Source: Thioalkalivibrio sulfidiphilus (GTDB lineage: Bacteria; Pseudomonadota; Gammaproteobacteria; Ectothiorhodospirales; Ectothiorhodospiraceae). Taken from it: a stretch of 64,000 nucleotides of DNA. The notes under the pieces were generated by a model. The model made no database searches and was not told the DNA's origin. It worked only from the letters and a program-made list of their open reading frames with translations. Below are positions 1 to 8,782 of this stretch, piece by piece. Numbering within the stretch: the stretch's first letter is position 1; each line of letters starts with the position of its first letter. A program made the translations under genes and the position numbers. The DNA lies in assembly GCF_000377945.1 (NCBI RefSeq), contig NZ_KB898926.1, positions 1-64,000 of the forward strand, in the 5' to 3' direction.

Positions 1-153
1 AGCGGTGGCCACAGCATGAACACACGGCCGTTTTTTTCGGCGCCTGAGGGTGATCACTCGGGCGTACCGATCACCGAAAACACCCTTGAGCGTCGCCCCG
101 GCCGAGAAGCCCGGCAGCGAAAACAGTTCACGCACTGTGCGGGGAGATTTCAT
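1..153 (-). CDS. N-terminal fragment of an unidentified protein (runs off window)
   Basis: An open frame of 51 codons starts at an ATG (complement of 151-153) and continues off the left edge without a stop. It is preceded on the minus strand by an AGGA about 7 bases upstream. The predicted start is MKSPRTVRELFSLPGF, followed by a basic stretch near residues 37-43 (LRRRKKR). Short proteins with this kind of start are often found near insertion sequences, but I cannot assign a family from 51 residues. The gene may be real or decayed. Confidence 0.4.
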   Translation of the reverse strand, partial: MKSPRTVRELFSLPGFSAGATLKGVFGDRYARVITLRRRKKRPCVHAVATA

Positions 154-272
154 GTCATGATCCTGTCAGCCAAACGGAACCACTTTGGGCACGGCCTCGA
201 TGGCCGCAAGACACCGGGATTATGCGGGTCCGGGGCACTTTATGCCCATCAAACCACCCACACGATTCCGCG

Positions 273-500
273 ATGACCCAAAAGACCTTCTTCGGTCTGA
301 CCTACGAGGGCAGCCAGTCGGTGTTGATCTTCGTGCTGGAAAAGAAGCTCTCCGTCACGGTGCTCAAGAAGCTCACCAAGGACCTGGAGCTGGACAAGCA
401 TAGCAAGGGTGTGGTGTTCACCATCCCGCTGGAACACATCGCCGGTATCGACGTGGGCCAGATCGAGCGCTTCGAGGAGCGCATCAAGGACGAGATCTAG
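273..500 (+). CDS. conserved small protein of unknown function (75 aa)
   Basis: The start at 273 (MTQKTFFGLTYEGSQS) is preferred over an upstream in-frame ATG at 222, because the upstream 17 residues are Cys/Pro/His-rich and look non-coding. The product is 75 residues, charged, with alternating beta-like and lysine-rich segments (KKLSVTVLKKLTKDLELDK) and an acidic C-terminal helix. It has no signal peptide, membrane segment or metal motif. I do not recognise a family. It lies alone, and the next 110 bp carry an inverted repeat. Confidence 0.6.
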   Translation: MTQKTFFGLTYEGSQSVLIFVLEKKLSVTVLKKLTKDLELDKHSKGVVFTIPLEHIAGIDVGQIERFEERIKDEI

Positions 501-510
501 AACATTCATT

Positions 511-586
511 GACAGGATTTACAGGATGAACAGGATTGTCTCTGGATCGGATATTTTTTAATCCAGTCAATCATGTGAATCCTGTC
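511..586. repeat. inverted pair of ACAGGATNN tandem units
   Basis: The left arm (511-537) holds three 9-base units beginning ACAGGAT. The right arm (560-586) holds the partly degenerate complement ending in GAATCCTGTC. The pair begins 10 bases after the stop codon of the 273-500 gene. A second copy of the same family lies at 22521-22602. It could form an RNA hairpin, but its interrupted stem and the repeated unit are unlike a normal terminator. Confidence 0.75.
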
Positions 587-639
587 GATTTTTCCATTCG
601 TGACAAGACCTGGTGGTGCCCCAGGAAAAGGTGAAGCCC

Positions 640-1029
640 ATGCTCGTCAAGGACATCATGCAGCCCAAGGTGGTTACGGTCTCTCCGTTTGCCACCATCC
701 GCGAAGCCATGCAGCAGATGAAGCGCCATGGCGTGAAATCCCTGGTGGTGGAGAAGAAGGATATCCACGACGCCTACGGCATCATCACCTACACCACCAT
801 CCTGCGCACCATCGTCGCCGAGGAAGGCGACATCGATCTCATCAACGTCTACGACGTCTGTTCCAAGCCGGTGATCTCGGTGTTCAGCGAGATGGACGTC
901 AAGCACGTGGCCCGTCTCATGGTCAACCAGGGTTTCCGGCGTCTCGTGGTGCTGCGGGACAACGAACTGGAAGGCATCGTGACCATGAACGACATCGTCA
1001 CGGCCATCCTGGAGATGGCTGAACACTAG
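640..1029 (+). CDS. two-CBS-domain protein
   Basis: A 129-residue stand-alone protein made of two CBS domains, roughly residues 1-62 (MLVKDIMQPKVVTVSP...) and 70-127 (VCSKPVISVFSEMDV...GIVTMNDIV). CBS pairs bind adenine nucleotides or similar ligands and regulate partner proteins; no enzymatic domain is attached. I chose ATG 640, which has AAGGTGA about 7 bases upstream, over the GTG at 613. The partner is unknown. Its proximity to c-di-GMP genes suggests signalling, but this is inference. Confidence 0.85.
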   Translation: MLVKDIMQPKVVTVSPFATIREAMQQMKRHGVKSLVVEKKDIHDAYGIITYTTILRTIVAEEGDIDLINVYDVCSKPVISVFSEMDVKHVARLMVNQGFRRLVVLRDNELEGIVTMNDIVTAILEMAEH

Positions 1030-1154
1030 GCGCCGTCGCCCGGTCTTCCCCCGGTGCGATTGATGCGCGCCACCTGGTCCCGGGAGTCCGTGTCGCCGTT
1101 GTAGTTCCATGAAGACACGGGGCAGCCCCGCTGCCCGCAACGGAAGCCCATGCC

Positions 1155-2519
1155 GTGAGCCGCAATGGAAGGTCCAGATCCCGGCAGTTGGCAGGCCGCG
1201 TCGCGCTGCGGATCGTCCTGATATACCTGGTCCTGGGCGTCCTGTGGATTGCCCTGTCCGACCGCGCCCTGGTCATGCTGGTGGATGATCCGGTGCTGCT
1301 CACCTGGCTGCAGACCTTCAAGGGCTGGGCCTATGTGCTGGTCACCGCGCTGCTGCTCTACGGCCTGATCGCCTGGCAGATGCACGTCCTGGCCCAGGCC
1401 AACGTGCGGCTCGAGGAGCGCGGGCGCCACATCGCGCGGCTCAACCGAGTTCACGCCATGCTCAGCGCCATCAATGGCGCCATCCTGCGCATCCGTGACA
1501 GTGATTCCCTGACGCGCGAGGCCTGCCGCATCGCCGTCGATACCGGCGGCTACGATCTGGTCTGGTTGGGTCTGGTGGATGCCGAGGGTCGGACCCTGCG
1601 CCCGGTGGCCAGCGCCGGTGATGCCCTGGCGTGTCTGGACGCTCTGTGCCTGCGCATCGCCCCAGACGATCCCGGGGTGCACGTGATGGCCGGTGATTTG
1701 CACGCGGGCCGTCCCTTCGTGATCAACGAGATGGTGGCCGTGCCGCCCATGGATGAATGCCACAGCCGCGCCGTCGCCCAGGGATTCCGGTCCATGGCCG
1801 TGGTCCCCTTCCTCAACGGGCCGCGGCTGATGGGCGTGCTGGGATTCCTCTCCAGGCAGGTGCCGGTCAGGGACGGGGCGGTGTTCGACCGGGATGAGCT
1901 TCAGCTGCTCACCGAGGTGGCGGCCGATACGGGCCTGGGTCTGATGATCATCGAGCAGGCCCAGGCCCTGGAACGATCCAGCCGCTTCGACCCGCTGACC
2001 GGGTTGCCCAACCGGATGCTTCTGGAGGAACGCATTTCCCAGGCCCTGCTGCGCGCCAGGCACCACCGTCGTTACATCGGCGTACTGGCCCTGGAGGTGC
2101 TCGGGCTGCGCGCCGTGACCGATTCACTGGGTCGTCAGCAGGGGGACCGACTGCAGCAGGCGGTGGCGAAACGTCTGCTCAGCCGCCTGCGCGAGGGTGA
2201 CACCGTGGCGCACCTGGGCAATGGCGAGTTCGCACTGCTGCTCTGCGACCTGCGCATGGGCATGGATGTCTCGGAGGTGGCCGACAAGCTGCTGGAGCCC
2301 TTCGAGCTGGAGATGGGCGGAGATCTGCCACCGCTGCATGTGAAGCTCTCCGCCGGGGCGGCGGTCTTCCCGGGGGACGGGGAATCGGCGCCGGAGCTGC
2401 TGCAGCGTGCCGGGGTGGCCCTGCATGAGGGGGGCGCCCAGTCCCATGCCGGGCGCTGCGTGTTCTACGCGCCGGAGATGGATGAGCGCGTGCGGGAATA
2501 CCACGGCCCTGGACAATGA
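1155..2519 (+). CDS. N-terminal part of a frameshifted membrane GAF-GGDEF-EAL protein
   Basis: GTG start with GGAAG 8 bases upstream. It encodes two membrane helices (about residues 18-37 and 55-75), a GAF-like sensor region (about 100-270) and a GGDEF domain starting at FDPLTGLPNRMLLEE. The signature is GNGEF instead of GGDEF, so diguanylate cyclase activity is doubtful. The frame ends at a premature TGA directly after REYHGPGQ. The EAL domain continues in another frame from 2506: removing one G at 2505-2506 joins REYH to ALDNELQ and restores a normal GGDEF-EAL junction. Either the gene is mutated or the base call is wrong. Confidence 0.75.
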   Translation: MSRNGRSRSRQLAGRVALRIVLIYLVLGVLWIALSDRALVMLVDDPVLLTWLQTFKGWAYVLVTALLLYGLIAWQMHVLAQANVRLEERGRHIARLNRVHAMLSAINGAILRIRDSDSLTREACRIAVDTGGYDLVWLGLVDAEGRTLRPVASAGDALACLDALCLRIAPDDPGVHVMAGDLHAGRPFVINEMVAVPPMDECHSRAVAQGFRSMAVVPFLNGPRLMGVLGFLSRQVPVRDGAVFDRDELQLLTEVAADTGLGLMIIEQAQALERSSRFDPLTGLPNRMLLEERISQALLRARHHRRYIGVLALEVLGLRAVTDSLGRQQGDRLQQAVAKRLLSRLREGDTVAHLGNGEFALLLCDLRMGMDVSEVADKLLEPFELEMGGDLPPLHVKLSAGAAVFPGDGESAPELLQRAGVALHEGGAQSHAGRCVFYAPEMDERVREYHGPGQ

Positions 2520-3285
2520 GCTGCAGGGCGCCCTGCAGCGGGGCGAGATGCGGCTGTACTACCAGCCCATCGTCCGGATCCGGGGCGCCGAGGTGATCGG
2601 TGTCGAGGCCCTGCTGCGCTGGGAGAACCGCCGGTTCGGCAACGTCTCCCCGGCGCGCTTCATCCCCATGGCGGAACACTCGGGCCTGATCCTGTCTCTG
2701 GGCGAGTGGGTGCTGGAGCAGGCCTGCGCCCAGATCGCCCGCTGGCGCGGGGAGGGATGGCGCCGTCTGTCCATGAGCGTGAATCTCTCGGTCCGTCAGT
2801 TGCTTGCGCCGGGCTTCGAGTCCCTGGTGGCGAAAACCCTGGCCCGCCATGGCCTGGACAAGGACGATATGCCCCTGGTGCTGGAAGTCACCGAGACCGC
2901 GGTGATCGAGGACATGGAACAGGTCTCCGAGGCCCTGTTCCGGCTCAAGCGCCTGGGCATCGCCATGCATCTGGACGACTTCGGCACCGGCTATGCCTCC
3001 CTGAGCTACCTGCATCGTCTGCCGGTGGATGCGCTCAAGATCGATCAGAGCTTCGTGCGCGGGCTGGGTAGCGACCCGGTGGCGGAGAACCTGATCAGGA
3101 CCCTGGTGGCCCTGACCGACCGTCTGGATCTGAGCCTGGTGGCAGAGGGGGTGGAGACGGAGCAGCAGCGGGACATGCTCAGGCAACTGGGATGCGACGT
3201 GGCCCAGGGTTACCTGTTCTCCCGCCCGGCGCCCGCCGAGGAGGTGCAACGGTTGTTTTCCACACTGGCCACCCGAGGCGGTTAG
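2506..3285 (+). pseudogene. EAL (c-di-GMP phosphodiesterase) part of the same frameshifted gene
   Basis: This is the continuation of the upstream gene after a +1 shift. All main EAL motifs are present: VEALLRW, NLSVRQL, LEVTETA, HLDDFGTGYASL, LKIDQSFVRG, LVAEGVET and QGYLFSRP. As a polypeptide it would be a competent c-di-GMP phosphodiesterase. The only way to express it alone is an internal start, for example ATG 2548 (MRLYYQPIV), which would drop the first strand of the domain. It may be a recent pseudogene, a sequencing error, or two separately translated products. The intact motifs argue that inactivation, if real, is recent. Confidence 0.7.
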
Positions 3286-3305
3286 GCCTTCAGCCCTCCC
3301 AAGGC

Positions 3306-3476
3306 CCTAGGAGCCTGTCGGACTTAGGCTGCGCCTACTGCGCCGGTGGGAGAGCGGTCCTTTTTTCCGATCCTTTTCGTCAAATAGCGACGGCTATTCT
3401 CCTCAAACGATCGAAAAAATGGCCTCACTCTCCCACTCGGCTCGCTACGGGCACCTAAGTCCGACAGGCTCCTAGG
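3306..3476. mobile_element. 171-bp MITE-like element with perfect 23-bp terminal inverted repeats
   Basis: Positions 3306-3328 and 3454-3476 are exact reverse complements over 23 bp (CCTAGGAGCCTGTCGGACTT...). The inside is also partly self-complementary: GTGGGAGAGCGGTCC near 3345 pairs with GGCCTCACTCTCCCAC near 3421-3436, and the CCGATC/GATCG stretches flank runs of T and A. There is no coding capacity. It lies just downstream of the EAL-domain stop codon. A non-autonomous transposable element is likely; a long RNA hairpin is the alternative. Confidence 0.75.
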
Positions 3477-3703
3477 CACAAACCCCCATGTCCGAGCCCG
3501 AGCCCGATTCCGATACCGCAGACACCCTGGAGACACTGGGCCCTGCCGTTTGCGGCGCTGCTGGCCACGTTGCTGCCCTGGAGGTTCGCCTTCGACGTCG
3601 GAATCTTCCGACGAACGGTTGCTGTATCCCGAGGCGCCGAATCCTTTGTCGTAGCCGAAATCCCCTATAATTTGTGAATTGAATCAACCTTTTCTCCCCG
3701 GGG
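3477..3703 (+). promoter_or_regulatory. gene-free gap with a possible promoter for the 3704 gene
   Basis: No convincing gene is seen. A perfect TATAAT lies at 3666-3671, but its best -35 (TTGTCG at 3646-3651) is only 14 bases away, so the assignment is weak. A short open frame from 3488 is rejected because its product is Arg/Cys-rich and featureless. Confidence 0.3.
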
Positions 3704-4591
3704 ATGCCGTTGTCACGGACGAAACTGCCCAAGATGCACACGCTGCTGGCGGCCGGATGGCTGGCCGTCTGTCTGGGACTCTGGGCGGGTCCCGCCGCTA
3801 AGGCCGAGTCCGCGGACATGCGCGTCGGACCGCCCACGTTGGGTGTTTTCCCCTACATGAGTCCCGCCGTGCTGGCGGCCCGCCACGGCCCCCTGCGGGC
3901 CTGGCTGGCCGAAGAACTGGACGCCCCGGTCAATCTGGTCACGGCCCCCGATTTCGCCACCTTCGCCCGTCGTACCTGCCGGGGCGATTACACGCTTGCC
4001 CTGACCGCACCCCACCTGGGGCGCCTGGCCCAGCGGGACTGCGGCCAGGTGGTGCTGGCGGTGACCGGTAACCGCTCCTCGGCGGTGTTCGTGGCGCGCC
4101 GTGATGCCGGGCTCACCAGCCTCGCGGACCTTCGCGGCCAGACCCTGCATGCCCCGCCTGAATTGGCGATCGTCCATCAACTGGGCGTGCAGGCGCTGAG
4201 CGAGGCGGGACTGGTGCCCAGCCGGGACCTGCGCGTCGAGACGGCGCAGTCCCACAGCAGTGCCCTGCTGGCGGTACTTCACCAGGGGGGTGTCGGTCTG
4301 GTGGGTCTGCCCACTTGGCTGGATGCCCAGCGGACCGGGCGGGGTGAGCTGGTGGAGGTCCATCGCACCGAGGAGATCCCGGGCTTCGTGCTGCTGGGCA
4401 ACCCCACACGCCTGCCGCCCCAGCGCCTGATTGCCTTGTCCAGGGATCTGTTCGCCCTGCATGCCGAGCCCGCCGGCCATCGCTATTTCCAGGGGTCCGG
4501 CCTGGTCCGGTTCATGCCGCCTGACCCGGGGCTGCTGGAGGGGCTCGATCCCTTCGCGGACCGTGCCGCCCGCGTGCTGGGTGACGGCTGA
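3704..4591 (+). CDS. PhnD-like periplasmic substrate-binding protein
   Basis: A 295-residue exported protein with a basic N-terminus and a hydrophobic signal segment (about residues 13-33, ending near AKAES). The mature part has the phosphate/phosphonate-binding layout: GVFPYMSPA near the start, LTAPHLGRLAQRDC, SLADLRGQTLHAPPE, and a late ALLAVLHQGGVGLVGLP segment. No ABC permease or ATPase lies next to it. Instead a membrane GGDEF-EAL enzyme follows 73 bp downstream, so this protein probably senses a periplasmic ligand for c-di-GMP signalling (inference). ATG 3734 is an alternative start that still leaves a signal peptide. Confidence 0.75.
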   Translation: MPLSRTKLPKMHTLLAAGWLAVCLGLWAGPAAKAESADMRVGPPTLGVFPYMSPAVLAARHGPLRAWLAEELDAPVNLVTAPDFATFARRTCRGDYTLALTAPHLGRLAQRDCGQVVLAVTGNRSSAVFVARRDAGLTSLADLRGQTLHAPPELAIVHQLGVQALSEAGLVPSRDLRVETAQSHSSALLAVLHQGGVGLVGLPTWLDAQRTGRGELVEVHRTEEIPGFVLLGNPTRLPPQRLIALSRDLFALHAEPAGHRYFQGSGLVRFMPPDPGLLEGLDPFADRAARVLGDG

Positions 4592-4664
4592 TGGCCCCCC
4601 TGTTCAAATGTGATGTCATTGCGCGCACGCTGGGCGTGCACGCCGACCGTCCCGGGGTGGTTTC

Positions 4665-7076
4665 ATGAGCCTCTGGCATTGGCTCCAGGGGTCGCTGCAG
4701 CGCAAGCTCAGTGTGAGCCTGGTGATGATCCTGGTGTTGTCGCTGGGCCTGGCGGTATTCGTCGGCCTGCGACAGGTGGATCGCTTTGCCGAGGCGCAGT
4801 TTCGAGCGCAGCAGGGTGATCTGCCTCTCTGGGTCAACGCGGCCTTCAGTGCCCGGGTCTTCGAGCAGGACTACGCCGTGCTGGCAGACCTGACACAGCG
4901 CATGGTCGCCACCCCCGGCGGCGCGGTGGTCTACGTGCAGGTGGAGGACCTGTCCGGGCGCATCTACGCCAGCGCGGGTTCGGTATCTGACCGGGTGCAG
5001 GCCGGGCAGGCAGCGGAGTTCGGCCAGTCTTCCATACATCATGTCCATATACCGCTGAGTCTTGGCGGGATAGAGGTGGGACAGGTCTTCATGGGGCTGT
5101 CCACGGAGGCGGAAGAGGCGGCCCGCTCGCGCCTGCTGCGGGACAGTCTGCTGGTGGTCCTGGTGGTGCTGCCTCTGGGGCTGCTGCTACTGGGCACGGT
5201 TGGTCACCGCATGGTGAGGCGGGTCGCGCATCTGGCCGCGAGCGCCCGGGCCGTCAGTGCTGGTCAGTACGATGTGTCGCTCCCGGTCAAGGGGCATGAC
5301 GAAGTGGCCCAGCTGGCCGAGGCGTTCCGGGCCATGATCTCCTCGGTGCGTACCCGGGAGACGGAGCTGACCGAAGCCCATCGTCAGGCCATTCGCCTCA
5401 CTGAACTCGCCCGCCAGGAACAGGGGCGCCTGCGTTCCCTGCTCTCGGCCATGAATATCGGCGTGCTGTTCGAGACCCCGGACCACCGGGTGGAGTACTA
5501 CAACCCCGCCTTCCTGACCATCTGGGGTATCGCCAGGGAGACCAATCTCGCAGGCATGCCCACCCGGGACGTGCTGGAACTGGCGGCCCACTACGAATCC
5601 CGTCCGGACCACAGCTCGCGTCACATCCTGCAGGTCATGGACACCCATGAATCCAGCGAGCGCTTCGAAACAGAGCTCAAAGACGGTCGCCTGATCACCC
5701 AGATCTCCTACCCGGTGCTGGACGAGAGCGGCAACAGCCTCGGCCGCCTGTGGATCTACGAGGACGTGACCCATGAACGTCAGACCGCCGAGCAGTTGCT
5801 CTACCTGGCGGAGCACGACGCGCTCACAGGCCTGTGCAACCGCCACTGCTTCGAGCAGCGCCTGGAGAAGGCCATGGCCTCCGCCCTGCGCCACCACAAC
5901 CGGCTCGCGCTGCTGTACTTCGACCTGGACGAATTCAAGGCCATCAACGACAGCTTCGGTCATCGTGCCGGCGATGCGGTGCTGGTGCGTGTGGCCAGTG
6001 AGCTGATGCCGGTGGTGCGCGGTGGCGACATGCTGGCGCGGGTCGGCGGCGATGAGTTTGCCTTGCTCACCCAGATCGACTCCATCGAGGATGCCCGGCA
6101 CCTCGCCGCCCGGCTGTGCAACACCGTGGCCAAGATCCCGTTCCGTTTCCGGGGCACGGGGGTGCGCAGCACCGCCAGTGTCGGCATTGCCGTGTATCCG
6201 GAGCACGGGGAGATGCCAGAGGACCTGGTGGTGCGGGCAGACATCGCCATGTACCAGGCCAAGGGTCTGGGCAAGAACACCTGGTCGCTCTATGACCCGG
6301 AGCGGGACCGTTCCGAGGCGGTGGCCGAGCGCCTGAGTTGGGGCGATCGCATCCGCATGGCCCTGGAGCAGGATCTGCTTTTGCTCCATTACCAGGGCGT
6401 CTACGATGCAACCACCGGGGAACTGGCGCATATGGAGGCCCTGGCGCGTATCCGCGACCCCAGGGATCCGGAGCAGCTGCTCATGCCCGGGCAGTTCGTA
6501 CCCATCGCCGAGAAGTCCGGACTCATCCTGGCCATCGACCGGCGGGTGCTGGAACTGGGTATCGCACTGCTGGCCATGAACCCTGAGATGCCACCCCTGG
6601 CGGTGAATATCTCCGGCCGCTCCTTCGACGATCCGGCCCTGGCCGATACCATCCGTGAGCTGGTGCTGGGTCACCAGGTGGACCCAGCGCGGCTGATCAT
6701 CGAACTGACCGAGACCGCGGCGGTGTCCGAAATCCAGGAGGCCCAGCGCTTTATCGAGGCCATGCACCGGCTCGGCTGCAAGGTGTGCCTGGATGATTTC
6801 GGCGCCGGCTTCTCCTCCTTTGCCTACCTCAAGTACATCGATGTGGACATGCTCAAGATCGACGGCATGTTCGTGCGCGACCTGCCTCGCAACAGGGAGA
6901 ACCAGGTATTCGTGCGCGCCATGGTGGATGTGGCCAAGGGGCTGGGCAAGCGCACCGTGGCGGAATTCGTCGAGGACGCCGCCACCCTGGAGATGCTGAC
7001 TCGGCTCGGCGTGGACATGGCCCAGGGTTATCACCTGCATCGTCCCGGCCCTGAGCTGTTGCGCAAATCCGCCTGA
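4665..7076 (+). CDS. membrane HAMP-PAS-GGDEF-EAL c-di-GMP enzyme
   Basis: 803 residues. A membrane helix at about 15-37, a periplasmic sensor region, a second helix at about 162-182, then HAMP (about 183-235), PAS (about 258-370), GGDEF (about 375-540) and EAL (about 550-803). The GGDEF signature is intact, with the inhibitory RxxD (RGGD) five residues upstream. The EAL motifs are intact too: [46 protein letters not shown] and QGYHLHRP. Both synthesis and hydrolysis of c-di-GMP are therefore possible. It is probably cotranscribed with the PhnD-like protein before it, which may supply the periplasmic signal. Confidence 0.9.
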   Translation: MSLWHWLQGSLQRKLSVSLVMILVLSLGLAVFVGLRQVDRFAEAQFRAQQGDLPLWVNAAFSARVFEQDYAVLADLTQRMVATPGGAVVYVQVEDLSGRIYASAGSVSDRVQAGQAAEFGQSSIHHVHIPLSLGGIEVGQVFMGLSTEAEEAARSRLLRDSLLVVLVVLPLGLLLLGTVGHRMVRRVAHLAASARAVSAGQYDVSLPVKGHDEVAQLAEAFRAMISSVRTRETELTEAHRQAIRLTELARQEQGRLRSLLSAMNIGVLFETPDHRVEYYNPAFLTIWGIARETNLAGMPTRDVLELAAHYESRPDHSSRHILQVMDTHESSERFETELKDGRLITQISYPVLDESGNSLGRLWIYEDVTHERQTAEQLLYLAEHDALTGLCNRHCFEQRLEKAMASALRHHNRLALLYFDLDEFKAINDSFGHRAGDAVLVRVASELMPVVRGGDMLARVGGDEFALLTQIDSIEDARHLAARLCNTVAKIPFRFRGTGVRSTASVGIAVYPEHGEMPEDLVVRADIAMYQAKGLGKNTWSLYDPERDRSEAVAERLSWGDRIRMALEQDLLLLHYQGVYDATTGELAHMEALARIRDPRDPEQLLMPGQFVPIAEKSGLILAIDRRVLELGIALLAMNPEMPPLAVNISGRSFDDPALADTIRELVLGHQVDPARLIIELTETAAVSEIQEAQRFIEAMHRLGCKVCLDDFGAGFSSFAYLKYIDVDMLKIDGMFVRDLPRNRENQVFVRAMVDVAKGLGKRTVAEFVEDAATLEMLTRLGVDMAQGYHLHRPGPELLRKSA

Positions 7077-7129
7077 TCCCGGGCCGCCTCGCTTGTACCC
7101 CGAGGGGTCAAGCGAGTATCTTCATCGCC

Positions 7130-8290
7130 ATGAACCTTCACGAATTTCAGGCCAAGGCACTGTTCCGCGAATATGGCATCCCCGTGCCCGAGGGTGTGGC
7201 CGTGAGCGATCCCGCCGCCCTGGGCGAGGTGATCAGTTCCCTCGGCGGTGATGCCTGGGTGGTCAAGGCCCAGGTGCATGCGGGTGGACGCGGCAAGGCG
7301 GGCGGTGTGCGCCTGGTCAAGGGCTCCAGGGAACTGGAACATGCCGTGAGCGAACTGCTGGGTGGGCGTCTTGTCACCCACCAGACCGGTCCCGCGGGAC
7401 TGCCCATCAACACCGTGCTGGTGGAATCCCTCACCGACATCGGCCGGGAGCTGTATCTGAGTCTCCTGGTGGACCGTGCCCGGCGCCGGGTGGCCATCAT
7501 GGCCTCCGCCGCCGGCGGTATGGACATCGAGACCGTGGCCGCCGAGAGCCCCGAGAAGATCATCACCCTGCACGTGGATCCGGCCGCCGGCTACATGCCC
7601 TACCAGGGCCGCCGCGTGGCCTTCGCCCTGGGGCTCGAAGGACCGCAGGTCTCCGCCCTGGTGAAGCTGCTGGGCCAGCTCTACCGGCTGTTCGTGGACA
7701 GCGATGCGAGCCTGGTGGAGATCAATCCGCTGGTGGTCACCAAGGCCGGGGAACTGGTCGCCCTGGACGCCAAGATCAACCTGGACGACAACGGTCTGTA
7801 CCGCCACCAGGAACTGGCCGAACTGCGCGACGAGACCCAGGAGGACCCCCGTGAGGCCCGTGCCCGGGAGCACGAGCTCAATTACGTGCGCCTGGACGGC
7901 AACATCGGCTGCATGGTCAACGGCGCAGGCCTGGCCATGGCCACCATGGACCTGATCAAGCTGCACGGCGGCGAGCCCGCCAACTTCCTGGACGTGGGCG
8001 GCGGCACCACCGCGGCCCGGGTGGCCGAGGCCTTCAAGCTGATCCTCTCCGACGAGGCCGTGAAGGCGGTGTTCGTGAACATCTTCGGCGGCATCGTGCG
8101 CTGCGACCTGATCGCGGAGGGCATCATCAACGCCGTGAAAGAGGTCCATGTGACCGTGCCCGTGGTGGTGCGACTGGAAGGCACCAACGTGGACAAGGGC
8201 AAGCAGATGCTGGCCGAGAGCGGCCTGAACATCATCACCGCCGAGTCCCTCACCGATGGTGCCAGGCGGGTGGTGGCGTCGGTCCAGTGA
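7130..8290 (+). CDS. sucC: succinate-CoA ligase (ADP-forming), beta subunit
   Basis: 386 residues, the usual length. It forms a complex with SucD and converts succinyl-CoA, ADP and phosphate to succinate, CoA and ATP in the TCA cycle. The N-terminal ATP-grasp fold starts [20 protein letters not shown]; the nucleotide-binding stretch [17 protein letters not shown] and the C-terminal [11 protein letters not shown] and [13 protein letters not shown] motifs are present. The stop codon TGA (8288-8290) directly abuts the first ATTCAAN unit of an inverted-repeat element. Normally sucD follows at once; here a foreign-looking gene of about 400 bp separates them. Confidence 0.97.
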   Translation: MNLHEFQAKALFREYGIPVPEGVAVSDPAALGEVISSLGGDAWVVKAQVHAGGRGKAGGVRLVKGSRELEHAVSELLGGRLVTHQTGPAGLPINTVLVESLTDIGRELYLSLLVDRARRRVAIMASAAGGMDIETVAAESPEKIITLHVDPAAGYMPYQGRRVAFALGLEGPQVSALVKLLGQLYRLFVDSDASLVEINPLVVTKAGELVALDAKINLDDNGLYRHQELAELRDETQEDPREARAREHELNYVRLDGNIGCMVNGAGLAMATMDLIKLHGGEPANFLDVGGGTTAARVAEAFKLILSDEAVKAVFVNIFGGIVRCDLIAEGIINAVKEVHVTVPVVVRLEGTNVDKGKQMLAESGLNIITAESLTDGARRVVASVQ

Positions 8291-8766
8291 ATTCAAAATT
8301 CAAGATTCAACATTCAAAGGAAAACGAGAGGACATGGAATGTCTGGTGCTCGATTCGAGGATCTTGAGGTCTGGAGACGTGCGAGGACGCTCACGGCTTC
8401 CGTCTATGCGTTGACGCGTGACGGTGCCCTTTTCAGCGATCAAGTGCTTTGTCGCCAGATGCGTCGCAGCGCGGTCTCGGTGATGTCCAACATCTCGGAA
8501 GGGTACGAGCGGGGTGGGAATCGCGAGCTGATCAATTTTCTGTCCATGGCCAAGGGTTCGGCTGGAGAATTGCGTTCCCAGATTTATATTGCTCAGGATG
8601 CGGGCCTGCTGGACACGCAGCGGGCCGGGCATTTGAGGAATGAATGTGTTGAAATCAGTCGCATGCTCGCCGGCTTCATCCGTTACCTGCAATCTGGCAG
8701 ATATAAAGGTCACAAATACCGGATTCAGCAATCCCACCTTTGAATCTTGAATCTTGAATCTTGAAT
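8291..8766. mobile_element. candidate mobile element: heptad inverted repeats enclosing a four-helix-bundle gene
   Basis: The left arm (8291-8320) is four ATTCAAN heptads plus GG. The right arm (8737-8766) is CC plus four NTTGAAT heptads. Including the flanking base, the arms match in inverted orientation at 29 of 31 positions. The only gene inside is a complete 23S-IVP-like four-helix-bundle gene, whose stop codon lies inside the right arm. The element separates sucC from sucD without damaging either. Two shorter copies with the same arms occur at 9657-9766 and 40288-40396. Mobility is inferred from this pattern, not demonstrated. Confidence 0.65.
8339..8743 (+). CDS. four-helix-bundle protein (23S rRNA IVP / Avd-like family)
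   Basis: 134 residues with the hallmark layout of the family also encoded in 23S rRNA intervening sequences: [21 protein letters not shown], then [20 protein letters not shown], then [20 protein letters not shown], then a final helix before a basic tail. Family members form basic pentameric barrels, and relatives (Avd) assist reverse transcriptases in diversity-generating retroelements. No reverse transcriptase or variable repeat is seen here. The start at 8339 has GAGAGGA 6 bases upstream. The gene is enclosed by inverted heptad repeats and inserted between sucC and sucD, so it would be cotranscribed with them. Its function is unknown. Confidence 0.9.
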   Translation: MSGARFEDLEVWRRARTLTASVYALTRDGALFSDQVLCRQMRRSAVSVMSNISEGYERGGNRELINFLSMAKGSAGELRSQIYIAQDAGLLDTQRAGHLRNECVEISRMLAGFIRYLQSGRYKGHKYRIQQSHL

Positions 8767-8782
8767 TGCGCGAGTCCCCACC

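Noticed and set aside
3488-3670. 60-codon open frame after the 171-bp element
   Set aside because: The predicted product is Arg/Cys-rich, lacks a family and has poor upstream signals.
5187-7040. Long minus-strand frame across the GGDEF-EAL gene at 4665
   Set aside because: It is antisense to an intact multi-domain protein, and the composition is that of a shadow frame.
8339-8743. Four-helix-bundle gene as part of a diversity-generating retroelement
   Set aside because: The protein is related to Avd, but no reverse transcriptase, template repeat or variable repeat was seen in the window.
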